The notes beneath the pieces are model-generated. The model worked only from the letters and a program-made list of their open reading frames with translations, searched no databases and had not been told where the DNA came from. Below are positions 26,749-35,382 of a stretch of DNA of 64,000 nucleotides, one piece after another. Where the stretch lies: positions 5,585 through 69,584 of the forward strand of contig JBIOVB010000024.1 in NCBI GenBank assembly GCA_044867525.1. The letters are read 5' to 3'. Made by a program: the position numbers and the translations under genes. How positions within the stretch are numbered: the first letter of the stretch is position 1; each line of letters starts with the position of its first letter. This stretch comes from JALYNX01 sp044867525. GTDB taxonomy: Bacteria > Actinomycetota > Acidimicrobiia > Spongiisociales > ZC4RG35.

Positions 26749-27111
26749 TTAGGAAACGGTCACCCCGGTCGACATTCCCTCTTCGAAATGATCGATCACG
26801 TTCCCGTCATCATCCTGGGCCACGATCCGGCAGGTGAACGAATAGTCGCCCGGGCCCATATCGACGGATAGCGAGGTGGTCTCGCCTGGGGCGACCACGT
26901 CACCCGCCGAGACGACATGGCCGCCGGAGTCGGTGATGACCAGCGTGTGGGGATACTCCCCTCCGTTCGTCACCGTCAGGACGACAGTCCCCGCCTGGAG
27001 CGTGGTCACGCCGGGATCGAGCCCGAATTCGTAGAGCTCCACGTCGGTGGAGGAGGCGGCCACCGTCTGGCAGGCTGCGAGCGCGAGTAGGAGGAGGGCG
27101 AGCCTTCTCAC
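26749..27111 (-). CDS. Cupredoxin-like lipoprotein
   Basis: 120 aa. The lipobox LALAAC gives lipidated Cys14. The remainder is a single beta-sandwich with candidate type 1 copper ligands: His55 (YPHTLVI), Cys94 (YSFTCRI), His108 and Met113 (IDHFEEGM). The spacing C-x13-H-x4-M is plausible for a cupredoxin with an enlarged loop. It would be a membrane-anchored electron carrier or copper binder outside the cell. GTG 27111 overlaps the stop of the histidine kinase gene (GTGA). Confidence 0.7.
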   Translation of the reverse strand: MRRLALLLLALAACQTVAASSTDVELYEFGLDPGVTTLQAGTVVLTVTNGGEYPHTLVITDSGGHVVSAGDVVAPGETTSLSVDMGPGDYSFTCRIVAQDDDGNVIDHFEEGMSTGVTVS

Positions 27112-28583
27112 GCCGTCACCACCACTTCGCGCACGTTGACCACCGGGAGGGCGAGGGTGAACGTGGTGCCTTCCGACGAGGTCCACACCATGAGCGAAGC
27201 GCTCATCGCCTCGGTCATCAGCTTTGCCATGTAGAGCCCGAGCCCGGTGCCAGAGCTGCGACTGTCCTTTTCGAACTTCTCGAAGGCGCGGGGCAGGAAC
27301 TCTTCCCGGATTCCGGGCCCGTCGTCGGAGACCGATATGTAGATCGCCGGGTCAGGCGGGGAACCGACAGTGATCAGCGACTCGTGGATCTCCGCGGTGC
27401 TGCAGTGAATTCGAACATTGCGCGCCCCATGGGTGAAGGCGTTGTCCGCAAGTGACGAGCACAGGTTGCGCAAGGTCTGCAGGTCGGTCATCACCACCGG
27501 CTCGTCACCGTCGCCGTGGCAATCGGACCCATGGCTCGAGATCACCTTGGCGTGAGAAATGGCCACTGCCTCGCATACCTCGGAAAACGGCACTCGCTGC
27601 GGGCTGAAGGAGAGCCCACGGTTCTCCACCCTGGCGACGGCCAACAGCTGGTCGATCATTGACTGCAGCCTTCGCCCGTCGTGAACCAATGCCTCCAGGA
27701 TCTCGTCCCTGTCCACGCTGTCGTGGTCGCTCATCATCAGCAGCTCGGCTCCGGTGACGACGCTGGTGAGGGGGGTCCTCAACTCGTGGTTGATCATCAG
27801 CACGAACTCGGCGCGGATCCGGTTCTTCTCCTCGGCGAGAGCAAGCGCCGCCTCGGCGCTGCGTCGGGCAATCTCCAGCTCCGAGTTGTGGGTCTGCAGC
27901 GATTCGGACTCCTTGCGTAGGAAATCCGATTCGAGAGCCATTTCCCGGTAACGCTGGATCGAGTGGGATCTTCCGATCATGACCAAGAGTGTGGCGAGGG
28001 CGAACAACACCGCACCCACCGCCATTTGAATTGTCGGGGTCTGGATGCCGAGCGCCCCGGATCGACGCGAGAGGAGTGCCGAGATGTCGTACTCCATGAG
28101 CAGCGCCGTGCCGTCGTCGTCGGGCAGCAATGCCATGTAGACCACTTCGCCCGCGTCCCATTCCGTGACGCCGTCGATGTCCACCGGCTGGTCGACCGGA
28201 GCGGCAACGGCCGCGAATCGACCTGAGGTCAGGGCATATAGGAGCACAGGGTTCTCAACTGAAGAGCCGACGGATGGGTCCGACGTGGCCGCTGTGATCG
28301 TCCCCCCGGCATCGACAAGGGCCACGCTTTCGATATCGAGCGAGTTGCGAAGCCGGCGCACTGCGTCCGCTTCGGAGTCTCCATCGTCGATCCATGCCTC
28401 GATCTGGTTCAGGCCTGTCCGCGCCTCGTCATAGAAGAGCTGCCCCTCACCAATTGGTCGAGTCGCCTCACGCTGATATGCGACGGCAGCTATGACCAGC
28501 ACGATCGAGATGACCCCGAAAACCGCGGTCAACGCGATCCACCATCGGGACGGGCGCGTCCCATGCGAGCTGCGTGGCGCCAT
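27108..28583 (-). CDS. Membrane sensor histidine kinase
   Basis: 491 aa. A transmembrane helix at about 15-37 and another at about 185-205 enclose an extracytoplasmic sensor region. After a coiled-coil stretch (ESLQTHNSELEIARRSAEAA) comes the H box MINHELRTPLTSVV, then an HATPase with SLADNAFTHGARN (N box), SVSDDGPGIREEF (G1) and SSGTGLGLYMAK (G2). No response regulator is adjacent, so its partner is elsewhere. It is translationally coupled to a cupredoxin-like lipoprotein, which may be its sensory partner or target (inference). Confidence 0.9.
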   Translation of the reverse strand: MAPRSSHGTRPSRWWIALTAVFGVISIVLVIAAVAYQREATRPIGEGQLFYDEARTGLNQIEAWIDDGDSEADAVRRLRNSLDIESVALVDAGGTITAATSDPSVGSSVENPVLLYALTSGRFAAVAAPVDQPVDIDGVTEWDAGEVVYMALLPDDDGTALLMEYDISALLSRRSGALGIQTPTIQMAVGAVLFALATLLVMIGRSHSIQRYREMALESDFLRKESESLQTHNSELEIARRSAEAALALAEEKNRIRAEFVLMINHELRTPLTSVVTGAELLMMSDHDSVDRDEILEALVHDGRRLQSMIDQLLAVARVENRGLSFSPQRVPFSEVCEAVAISHAKVISSHGSDCHGDGDEPVVMTDLQTLRNLCSSLADNAFTHGARNVRIHCSTAEIHESLITVGSPPDPAIYISVSDDGPGIREEFLPRAFEKFEKDSRSSGTGLGLYMAKLMTEAMSASLMVWTSSEGTTFTLALPVVNVREVVVTA

Positions 28584-28642
28584 GGGGAGAAAATCGGCGC
28601 TTGGGCACCATCTCTTGAGTCAGGAACCGCCCGGGTGGGCCC

Positions 28643-30457
28643 TCATGTGCGCTGGGTGGAGGTGTGCCAATCGACAAAACGCCCCATCCGCCGGTAGAAA
28701 TCGATCTGCGGCTCTCGATGCAGCAGACCGTGCGCTTCGGCCGGGTAGCTGACGAATTCGAATTGCTTGCCGTGGAGCTGAAGCGCTTCCAGCAGCTCCT
28801 CGGCCTGCTTGTAATGGGTCCGCGGGTCTTTCTCCCCGTGGACGAAGAGGAGAGGAACCTCGATATTGGCCACGTCGAAGATCGGTGAGGCGGCTCGATA
28901 GGCCTCGGGTTCGTCCTCCGGGTGCCCAAGGAGCCTGAGGAACTCGTCGTGCCCGACCACGTCGGTCTGTTCCCACGAAGTGAACATGTTGTAGTCGCCG
29001 TACTTGGCGACACCGCACACAAACGGATTGTCGGCTCGGCAGAGGGCGGCCACGGTGAGATAGGCCCCGTAAGAGGCCCCGAAGATGACAATCCGGCGGG
29101 GGTCGACCCAGTCGAGGCTCGCCAGGTACCGGGCGGCGGCGATGCAATCGTCGGTGTCAGCAACCCCGAGTCGGCGATGGTTGGCCCTTTCGAACCCGAG
29201 ACCGTACGTGGTGGATCCCCGGAAGTTGATCCCCATCCATCCATATCCCTTCTCGATGAAGTGTTGAGCATGGCCGTCCCATTCTTCGCCATAGAAGGAG
29301 GTAGGCCCCCCGTGGGCGTAGAGGATCACTGGAGCCGGGGTCCTGGCGTTCGCCGGTCGTGTTATGAAGCCTTCGATCTCGAGGCCGTCCAGCGATCGGA
29401 ATGTGACTCGGTCGAATCCGGCCGGCTCGACAGACGCCAACCCCTGCGGCGTCCCGTCGAGCAGAGTCCGATGCCTGCCGTCCGCGTCGAGATGAACCAG
29501 GCGGGGCGAGGTCTCCCACGACTCGTGGGCGGCGATGATCCCGTCGCGAATTGCAACCGGCTCGCTCCAAACCCCGCCGCGAGCGATGACCGTGATCTCG
29601 CCGTGGAGATCGACCCTCACCAGATCGATCGCACCCCGGTTGGCAGCGGTGGCAACGAGGAAGGTCCCGTCGAAGGACCATGTGGGGGAGCCGAGGTCGA
29701 AGTCACCCTCGGCGAGGAGGCGATGCTCGCCGGTCTCGAGATCGGCGAGAAAGAGGGCTGACCGATCCTCGGTCTCCCGGAGGTATGCAACCCGGCTGCC
29801 ATGGGCTCGCGCCGAGTGGGCGCGGCGATCGGGGTGGCCAACGATCACCTTCCATGTTCCATCGGGCTCGACCTGGACGATGTCGGAACGATTCATGTCC
29901 GAGTTGGGGTAATAGGTGGTGAGAAACGTCCCGTTGTCGGTGACGATCGGGTCAGTCACCTGGCCTTCTTCGGGCCCAACCATCTCCTGTTGCGTCCCGT
30001 CCGCATCCACGATTGCGAGTCGAGACCGAAGGCCGACCTCGGCGATGATCACCATTCGGCTGTTGTCGACCCACGTGCCAAGCGACCCTTTGATCAGGTT
30101 GAGATCCGGTCCGGCGTCCGCGTCGACGACACGGACCCCACCTTCGTCGGCATAGGCCAACCTGGAGCCATCAGGGGAGAAGACCGGTGCTGCGTCGTCC
30201 CAATAGGCAGTCGGTGCCCGACCCCTGCTGATCCGCTGCCGGTTGCCGTCGATATCGATGGACCACACATCGAAGGTCCCGTCCAGGTCGAGCACGAAGG
30301 CAACGCTCGAGCCATCCGGCGAGGCAGCCAGGTCATGAGGGCGAGCCATGGCCCAGATCGCCTCGAGACCCCACCGCTCGGGCCTTTCGGATCCGGTCAG
30401 CTCCTTGCTCGGCTCGCCGCCGAGCACCTCACGGCCTATCCAGATCGCATCGGACAC
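28643..30457 (-). CDS. S9-family prolyl oligopeptidase / acylaminoacyl-peptidase
   Basis: 604 aa. An N-terminal beta-propeller of WD40-like blades (about 30-340; repeated FSPDGSRLAY and WSFDGTFLVA) gates a C-terminal alpha/beta hydrolase domain. The nucleophile is in IFGASYGAYLT, the acid in VHGEKDPRTHYKQ and the His in PAEAHGLLHRE. S9C-type enzymes cleave acylated or short peptides in the cytosol. No signal peptide is seen. GTG 30457 has GAGGAGG upstream. It is the last gene of an operon with the HDAC-like and aminotransferase genes. Confidence 0.92.
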   Translation of the reverse strand: MSDAIWIGREVLGGEPSKELTGSERPERWGLEAIWAMARPHDLAASPDGSSVAFVLDLDGTFDVWSIDIDGNRQRISRGRAPTAYWDDAAPVFSPDGSRLAYADEGGVRVVDADAGPDLNLIKGSLGTWVDNSRMVIIAEVGLRSRLAIVDADGTQQEMVGPEEGQVTDPIVTDNGTFLTTYYPNSDMNRSDIVQVEPDGTWKVIVGHPDRRAHSARAHGSRVAYLRETEDRSALFLADLETGEHRLLAEGDFDLGSPTWSFDGTFLVATAANRGAIDLVRVDLHGEITVIARGGVWSEPVAIRDGIIAAHESWETSPRLVHLDADGRHRTLLDGTPQGLASVEPAGFDRVTFRSLDGLEIEGFITRPANARTPAPVILYAHGGPTSFYGEEWDGHAQHFIEKGYGWMGINFRGSTTYGLGFERANHRRLGVADTDDCIAAARYLASLDWVDPRRIVIFGASYGAYLTVAALCRADNPFVCGVAKYGDYNMFTSWEQTDVVGHDEFLRLLGHPEDEPEAYRAASPIFDVANIEVPLLFVHGEKDPRTHYKQAEELLEALQLHGKQFEFVSYPAEAHGLLHREPQIDFYRRMGRFVDWHTSTQRT

Positions 30458-30467
30458 CTGCCCCTCC

Positions 30468-31526
30468 TCAGGTCTCGAAGGCGGACAAGATAGCCATCAC
30501 GTCCTGGCCCAACGACTCGAGGTGATAGCCGCCTTCCTGGATGAGGACCGTGGGGAGGCCGAGCGAGACGATGGCATGGCCCGCCATCGCGAAACCTTGG
30601 TTGGTCACCCGGAGCGGGCTCTCGGGATCGGACGCACCTGCATCAACGCCCAGGGAGACCACCAGGACCTCGGCGCCCAGCCCGTCCACCCACTCGCAAG
30701 CCCGAGCCAGGTTGTCGGTGAACACGCCATCGCCCGAACCGGGGGCCATCGGCAGGTTGAGGTTGGCGCCTCGGCCCGGTCCCAGACCGATCTCGTCGTC
30801 GAACCCGCACCAGTGGGGGAACCAGCCCGCTCCGGGATCGACATGTGTCGACACGTAGGCGACCTCGGATCGCTCGTAGAAGATCTCCTGGGTCCCGTTC
30901 CCATGATGGGCGTCGATGTCGAGGATGGCCACTCGCTCCACCCCATTCCGGATCAGCCACTGCGCGGACACCGCGGCACTGTTCAGGTAGCAGGATCCGC
31001 CGAAATACCTGCTCCCGGCATGGTGCCCCGGTGGCCTGACCGGCGCATAGGCGGCACGGGCGCCGGCGCGGACCAGGCCTGCCGCGGTGAGGGCGCCGTC
31101 GACCGCGGCGCGGGCGCCCTGGTAGGTCCCGGGACCGATGACTGTTGCGGTGTCCATGCAATACACGCCGGCCATGGCCGCCCGGCTCGTTGGCAGTCGC
31201 ACCGGGTAATGACGCACCGCCGCCGGGTGGGGAAAGGCATAGGCCACCACCCGGTCGACGCCGGGGTCCTCGTGGTACCCGGCCTCGATCCACCGGGCAT
31301 GAGCCGTCTCCAGGTAGTCGATCATCCCTTTGTCGTGCACTGCCTCGATATCACGCCGATCCTGGGCCTCGGCCTCGACGATCGGGACGCCGTGCTCCTC
31401 CAACGCACCCTTGAGAATCAGAGCCCGATCGGCTTCCTCGTCGCCGGGCAGTCGGGCACCGACCCACACCAGCCAGTTGGCGTCGTGGGCCAGATAGCCC
31501 TCAGACCACACAGCGGTGAGCGTCAA
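30468..31526 (-). CDS. Histone deacetylase-family amidohydrolase (acetylpolyamine amidohydrolase-like)
   Basis: 352 aa zinc hydrolase of the arginase/deacetylase fold. Active-site motifs are PVRPPGHHAGSRYFGG (His168, His169) and ILDIDAHHGNGTQ (zinc ligands Asp205 and His207), with the third ligand Asp295 in SLGVDAGASDPES. Bacterial members deacetylate acetylpolyamines or other acetylated amines. ATG 31526 overlaps the stop of a class III aminotransferase by 4 nt, which supports stepwise breakdown of an acetylated diamine (inference). Confidence 0.9.
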   Translation of the reverse strand: MTLTAVWSEGYLAHDANWLVWVGARLPGDEEADRALILKGALEEHGVPIVEAEAQDRRDIEAVHDKGMIDYLETAHARWIEAGYHEDPGVDRVVAYAFPHPAAVRHYPVRLPTSRAAMAGVYCMDTATVIGPGTYQGARAAVDGALTAAGLVRAGARAAYAPVRPPGHHAGSRYFGGSCYLNSAAVSAQWLIRNGVERVAILDIDAHHGNGTQEIFYERSEVAYVSTHVDPGAGWFPHWCGFDDEIGLGPGRGANLNLPMAPGSGDGVFTDNLARACEWVDGLGAEVLVVSLGVDAGASDPESPLRVTNQGFAMAGHAIVSLGLPTVLIQEGGYHLESLGQDVMAILSAFET

Positions 31527-32830
31527 GGCAGTGCTTCCAGGGAGAGGCTGAGCCGGTCGACTATCAAGTCGACCTCATCATCGAGGAGTGTGAGCGGAGG
31601 GCCGATAAGCAGGAAATCACCGTTGGTGCCGTCGGCATTCCCGATGGAGGGATAGAGGAGCAGCCCGTTCTCCTTTGCCCGGCCAACGATTCTCTCCGCC
31701 ACCCGCTCCGACCTCTGGTACGGGCTCTTGCTTGCCCGGTCCGCGACCAACTCGACGCACGCGAAGAGCCCCTTCCCCCGAACGTCACCCACCCGGGGGT
31801 GGTCGCCGATGGCTCGCCGCAGTCCTTGGAGGAGGCGTTCCCCCTGAGTGCGTGACCTGTCGATCAATCGAAGGCTTTTGATACGGTCGAGAACCGCCAG
31901 CCCTACAGCCGCCCCCACCGGGTGATGGGACCAGGTGAAACCGTGGATGAGGCCACCACCCTCGCTGATGGTGTCGTGGACTCCTCCGGAGCTCACCGCC
32001 AGACCAATCGGCCAGTAACCGCTGGAAGCACCTTTTCCCGCCACCAGGAGGTCCGGCTCGAGGTCGTAGTGATCACTGGCGAACCATTCACCGGTCCTCC
32101 CGAAGCCGGTCATCACCTCGTCGGCGATGATGAGGACCCCGTGGCGACGGCAGATATCGGCAATCATGGCCCAGTAGCCATCTGGTGGAAGCGCGGCTCC
32201 ACTGGCGGCGCCTCCTATCGGCTCCACCACGAAGGCGGCGACCCGATGGGGCCCGACCTCATGGATCGTCGACTCCAAGGCGGCGGCATGCCACGCCGCA
32301 CACTCCTGGGGATGATCGGGGTTCGGGCACCGGTATTCGCCGACACCAGGCACCCGTACCGTTTGACCGAGCCAGGGGAGATAGGGACTGCGCAACGCCT
32401 CACGCCCCGACACGTCGAGGGCGCCCCGGGTGTTGCCGTGATACGAAGAGCCGCGAGCGATGATCACCGAGCGCTCGGGACGTCCCGCGGCGAGGTGATA
32501 GGCCCGCGCCATCTTGAGAGCGGTTTCCATCGCTTCCGAGCCCCCGGACACCGGGTAGACCCTCGCCTCTCCCATCGGCACCAATGCGACGACCTCGGCG
32601 GCGTATGCCTCCATCGCATCGGTGGTGAAGGCCGAGCCATGGACGTAGGACAGTTTCGCCATCTGTGCTGAGACCGCCTCGGCGATGCCTGCATCGCCGT
32701 GTCCGATCCCGACGACGATCGCCCCACCGGCCGCGTCCAGGTATTGCTTTCCGTCGCGGTCGGTAATCCAGGCACCACTGGCGGAGACAGCCGTCGGCAA
32801 TCCCACGCCGCGGGAAAACACCGAGCTCAT
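31523..32830 (-). CDS. Class III PLP-dependent aminotransferase
   Basis: 435 aa. Family marks are VYPVSGGSEAMETALKMA, VVEPIGGAASGA, LIIADEVMTGFGRTGEWFAS (PLP-binding Asp) and the Schiff-base Lys in LLVAGKGASSGYWPIG. It moves the terminal amino group of an omega-amino acid or polyamine to 2-oxoglutarate or pyruvate. The start is ATG 32830 (MSSVFSRGVGLP); the longer frame upstream runs into the promoter region of the divergent P1 peptidase gene. It is first in an operon with the HDAC-like and S9 genes. Confidence 0.9.
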   Translation of the reverse strand: MSSVFSRGVGLPTAVSASGAWITDRDGKQYLDAAGGAIVVGIGHGDAGIAEAVSAQMAKLSYVHGSAFTTDAMEAYAAEVVALVPMGEARVYPVSGGSEAMETALKMARAYHLAAGRPERSVIIARGSSYHGNTRGALDVSGREALRSPYLPWLGQTVRVPGVGEYRCPNPDHPQECAAWHAAALESTIHEVGPHRVAAFVVEPIGGAASGAALPPDGYWAMIADICRRHGVLIIADEVMTGFGRTGEWFASDHYDLEPDLLVAGKGASSGYWPIGLAVSSGGVHDTISEGGGLIHGFTWSHHPVGAAVGLAVLDRIKSLRLIDRSRTQGERLLQGLRRAIGDHPRVGDVRGKGLFACVELVADRASKSPYQRSERVAERIVGRAKENGLLLYPSIGNADGTNGDFLLIGPPLTLLDDEVDLIVDRLSLSLEALP

Positions 32831-32906
32831 CGTGGCTGGGGCGGGATCATCGGGTTGGGCACGATAGGCCCCGAGGTACCGTGCCGATCCGAAAGGTGGT
32901 GACGAA

Positions 32907-33974
32907 GTGGCCAGGCTCAGGGATATCGGTGCCGGTATCGGCACCCTCCGAACGGGCCAAACCAATGGCATCACCGACGTGCCCGGAGTCCTCGTCGGGC
33001 ATCAAACGGTTGTCCGCGATGAGCCCTCTGTGATCCGCACCGGGGTCACCATGGTCGTCCCCCGTGAAGGAGGGATTTGGACCGATTACGCATACGCCGG
33101 CTCATTCGTCTTCAACGGAAATGGTGAGATGACCGGGCTCCCCTGGGTCGAGGAATCGGGCATGCTCGGCTCTCCGATCGGCTTGACCAGCACTTTCCAG
33201 GTGGGTCTGGTCCGCGACTTCCTTGCCAAGGAGTCGGTCAGGGTCGGGGTCGTCGACGACTTCATGCTCCCGGTGGTCGGCGAGACCTGGGACGGCTGGC
33301 TCAGTGACGGCGCGGCCTTCCCCCTCACCGACGGCGACGCCGAGCAAGCTCTCCGGTCGGCGGCAGGCGACGTGGTGGTCGAGGGTGCCGTTGGTGGCGG
33401 CACCGGGATGATCTGTCACGAGTTCAAGTCAGGGATCGGGACCTCTTCGCGGGTTGTCGACCTCTTGGGGCGCGAGTACACGGTCGGGATCCTGGTCCAG
33501 TCCAACTACGGGAGCAGGGAAGACCTGCGCATACGGGGGATTCCGGTCGGACGGTTGATCGACACCGCGATGGTCCCGTCTCCCTGGGATGAGGCCCCAG
33601 CCGGGGGCTCGATCATCGCGATCATCGCAACCGATGCTCCGCTCCTCCCCGGCCAGTGCAAGAGGTTGGCGAGGCGGGCCACCGTCGGGCTGGCCCGCAC
33701 CGGGGGTTACGGTCACGATTCGAGCGGGGACATGTTCCTGGCGTTCTCGACGGGCAACCACCTGGAAGAGCGGCCGGGCAGGTTGCGGGAGGTCAGTTCG
33801 CTGCCAAACGAGTCGATGGACCCGTTGATCCATGCCGTCGCCGACGCCACCGAAGAGTCGATCGTGAATGCCCTGCTCGCCGCGGAGACGATGACCGGGC
33901 ATTTGGGTCGGGTCGCCCACGCCATTCCGCTGGAGCGAGTACGGGAGATCCTGGGCAGCGCGACCCTGCCCTGA
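32907..33974 (+). CDS. P1-family self-cleaving peptidase (DmpA-like)
   Basis: 355 aa with the P1/Ntn fold: NGITDVPGVLVGHQTV at the N-terminus and the autoproteolysis site PAGGSIIAIIATDAP, where cleavage between Gly234 and Ser235 frees the catalytic Ser. Members are aminopeptidases, beta-peptidases or esterase-amidases acting on amides with unusual residues. It is divergent from the aminotransferase operon (76-bp gap), so both may share control. The start is GTG 32907. Confidence 0.9.
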   Translation: MARLRDIGAGIGTLRTGQTNGITDVPGVLVGHQTVVRDEPSVIRTGVTMVVPREGGIWTDYAYAGSFVFNGNGEMTGLPWVEESGMLGSPIGLTSTFQVGLVRDFLAKESVRVGVVDDFMLPVVGETWDGWLSDGAAFPLTDGDAEQALRSAAGDVVVEGAVGGGTGMICHEFKSGIGTSSRVVDLLGREYTVGILVQSNYGSREDLRIRGIPVGRLIDTAMVPSPWDEAPAGGSIIAIIATDAPLLPGQCKRLARRATVGLARTGGYGHDSSGDMFLAFSTGNHLEERPGRLREVSSLPNESMDPLIHAVADATEESIVNALLAAETMTGHLGRVAHAIPLERVREILGSATLP

Positions 33975-33976
33975 TC

Positions 33977-33988
33977 AACCGATCGGTT
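33977..33988. other. Palindrome in the convergent gap
   Basis: AACCGATCGGTT is a perfect 12-bp palindrome filling the gap between the stops of the P1 peptidase and the CRP-domain kinase. It may act as a weak bidirectional terminator. Confidence 0.35.
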
Positions 33989-35382
33989 CAGGCGGATTGG
34001 TCTTCGGCCGCCGTCGAGGTCGGCAGATGGCTGGGGAGCCGGGCACGGAATGTGGTCCCGTCGGCACCGGTCTCGAAGTCGAGCTGTCCCCCGTGGCGGG
34101 CCACGATGGAGTGCACGGTGGCCAGGCCGAGGCCGGTTCCCTGCCCCGGCTCCTTGGTGGTGAAGAACGGGTCGAAGATCCTCGAGGCGACTTCGTCAGG
34201 TATCCCGGAGCCGGTGTCGCCGATGGTGACCACGACCCCGTCACCATCTCCCTTGGCGGTGATCCTCAAGGTGCCTGCCCCACCCATTGCGAATATGGCG
34301 TTGTCGATCAGGTTGATCCATACCTGACTCAACTCTGCCCCATATGCCTCGATGGAGGGCAGGTCCGGGTCGTAGTCCTTTTCCAGCTTGGTCCCCGTCT
34401 TCAACTTGTGCTTGACGAGAACCAGCGCATTGTCGATCGACGCCCTCACATCAACCGACTGCACCGAGCCCTGGTCGAGGTAGGAGAACTCCTTGACCGC
34501 CTGGATCAGCTCCGAGACCCGATCGGCCCCGATCTTCACCTCCTTGGAGACCTGGATCCCCAGAAGCCGGAGCCCCAGCCAGCGGAGGAGATCGGCGCGG
34601 CTCTCGGGATCGGTGCCTCCTGCAACCTCGGCTAGAGACTCCGCTGTCCACCCGGCGTCGAGCAGTGGCGGCGCCAGCTCCCAAGCGTCCTTGACTCCCT
34701 GCTCGGAAAGCCAATCTCCAAGTGTGTCCTCTGCGTCGGCGCGGGCCACGGCACTCATCTCCGCATCGGCTGCCTCCGGGGGGAGCTCTTCGGGGAGAGG
34801 GATCCCCTTCGCCGACAACCTGCGGGCGGTGTCCCCGAGGTGTTCGATGATCGCGCCGCTGGCGTTGGTGCCATGGCGTACGGCAGCCATCGGGTTGTTG
34901 AGCTCGTGCATCAAGCCGGCTGCCATCCGGCCCAGGCCGGCCATCCGCTCCTCGCTCCGGACCAGGGTCTCCGTCTCCCTGAGCCGGGAGGTGACCATCC
35001 TCAACATCTTCAGGACCAGTGTCGGGTTCTCCAGGAGCTCACCAAAGGTCTCGGAGGGGACTTTGATGTATTCGACGTCGGTGAGAGCGGTGACACTGGC
35101 GATCCGGGGCACGTCGTCGAGCAGAGAGATCTCGCCCAGTACCTGCCCCGCGCCAACCCTGGCCACAGAGATCACCCGACCCCCGCTGAGCTTGGTCACT
35201 TCCAACTCGCCGTCGGTTACCACGTAGAGACCATCGCTTCGTGACCCCTCTTCGATGATGACCTCGCCGGGCGCGGCATGCAGCTGTTCGGAGGCGATGC
35301 AAACCCTCAGGAGCAGGCGCTCAGGAAGGTCGGCGAAGTAGGGCAGCTTCTTCAGCTGATCGAAGATCGAGATGTCGTTCAC
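33988..35382 (-). CDS. Histidine kinase with N-terminal cyclic-nucleotide/CRP-type domain
   Basis: 464 aa, no membrane segment. Residues about 10-130 form a CRP-type effector domain with the binding cassette GEISLLDDVPRIASVTA, including the Arg that holds cyclic nucleotides. The H box is LMHELNNPMAAV, then an unusual helical insert of about 110 residues, then an HATPase with INLIDNAIFAMGGA, IGDTGSGIPDEVA and GQGTGLGLATVH. GTG 35382 overlaps the stop of the fused regulator upstream (GTGA). It probably phosphorylates that receiver domain in response to a cytosolic ligand (inference). Confidence 0.88.
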   Translation of the reverse strand: MNDISIFDQLKKLPYFADLPERLLLRVCIASEQLHAAPGEVIIEEGSRSDGLYVVTDGELEVTKLSGGRVISVARVGAGQVLGEISLLDDVPRIASVTALTDVEYIKVPSETFGELLENPTLVLKMLRMVTSRLRETETLVRSEERMAGLGRMAAGLMHELNNPMAAVRHGTNASGAIIEHLGDTARRLSAKGIPLPEELPPEAADAEMSAVARADAEDTLGDWLSEQGVKDAWELAPPLLDAGWTAESLAEVAGGTDPESRADLLRWLGLRLLGIQVSKEVKIGADRVSELIQAVKEFSYLDQGSVQSVDVRASIDNALVLVKHKLKTGTKLEKDYDPDLPSIEAYGAELSQVWINLIDNAIFAMGGAGTLRITAKGDGDGVVVTIGDTGSGIPDEVASRIFDPFFTTKEPGQGTGLGLATVHSIVARHGGQLDFETGADGTTFRARLPSHLPTSTAAEDQSA

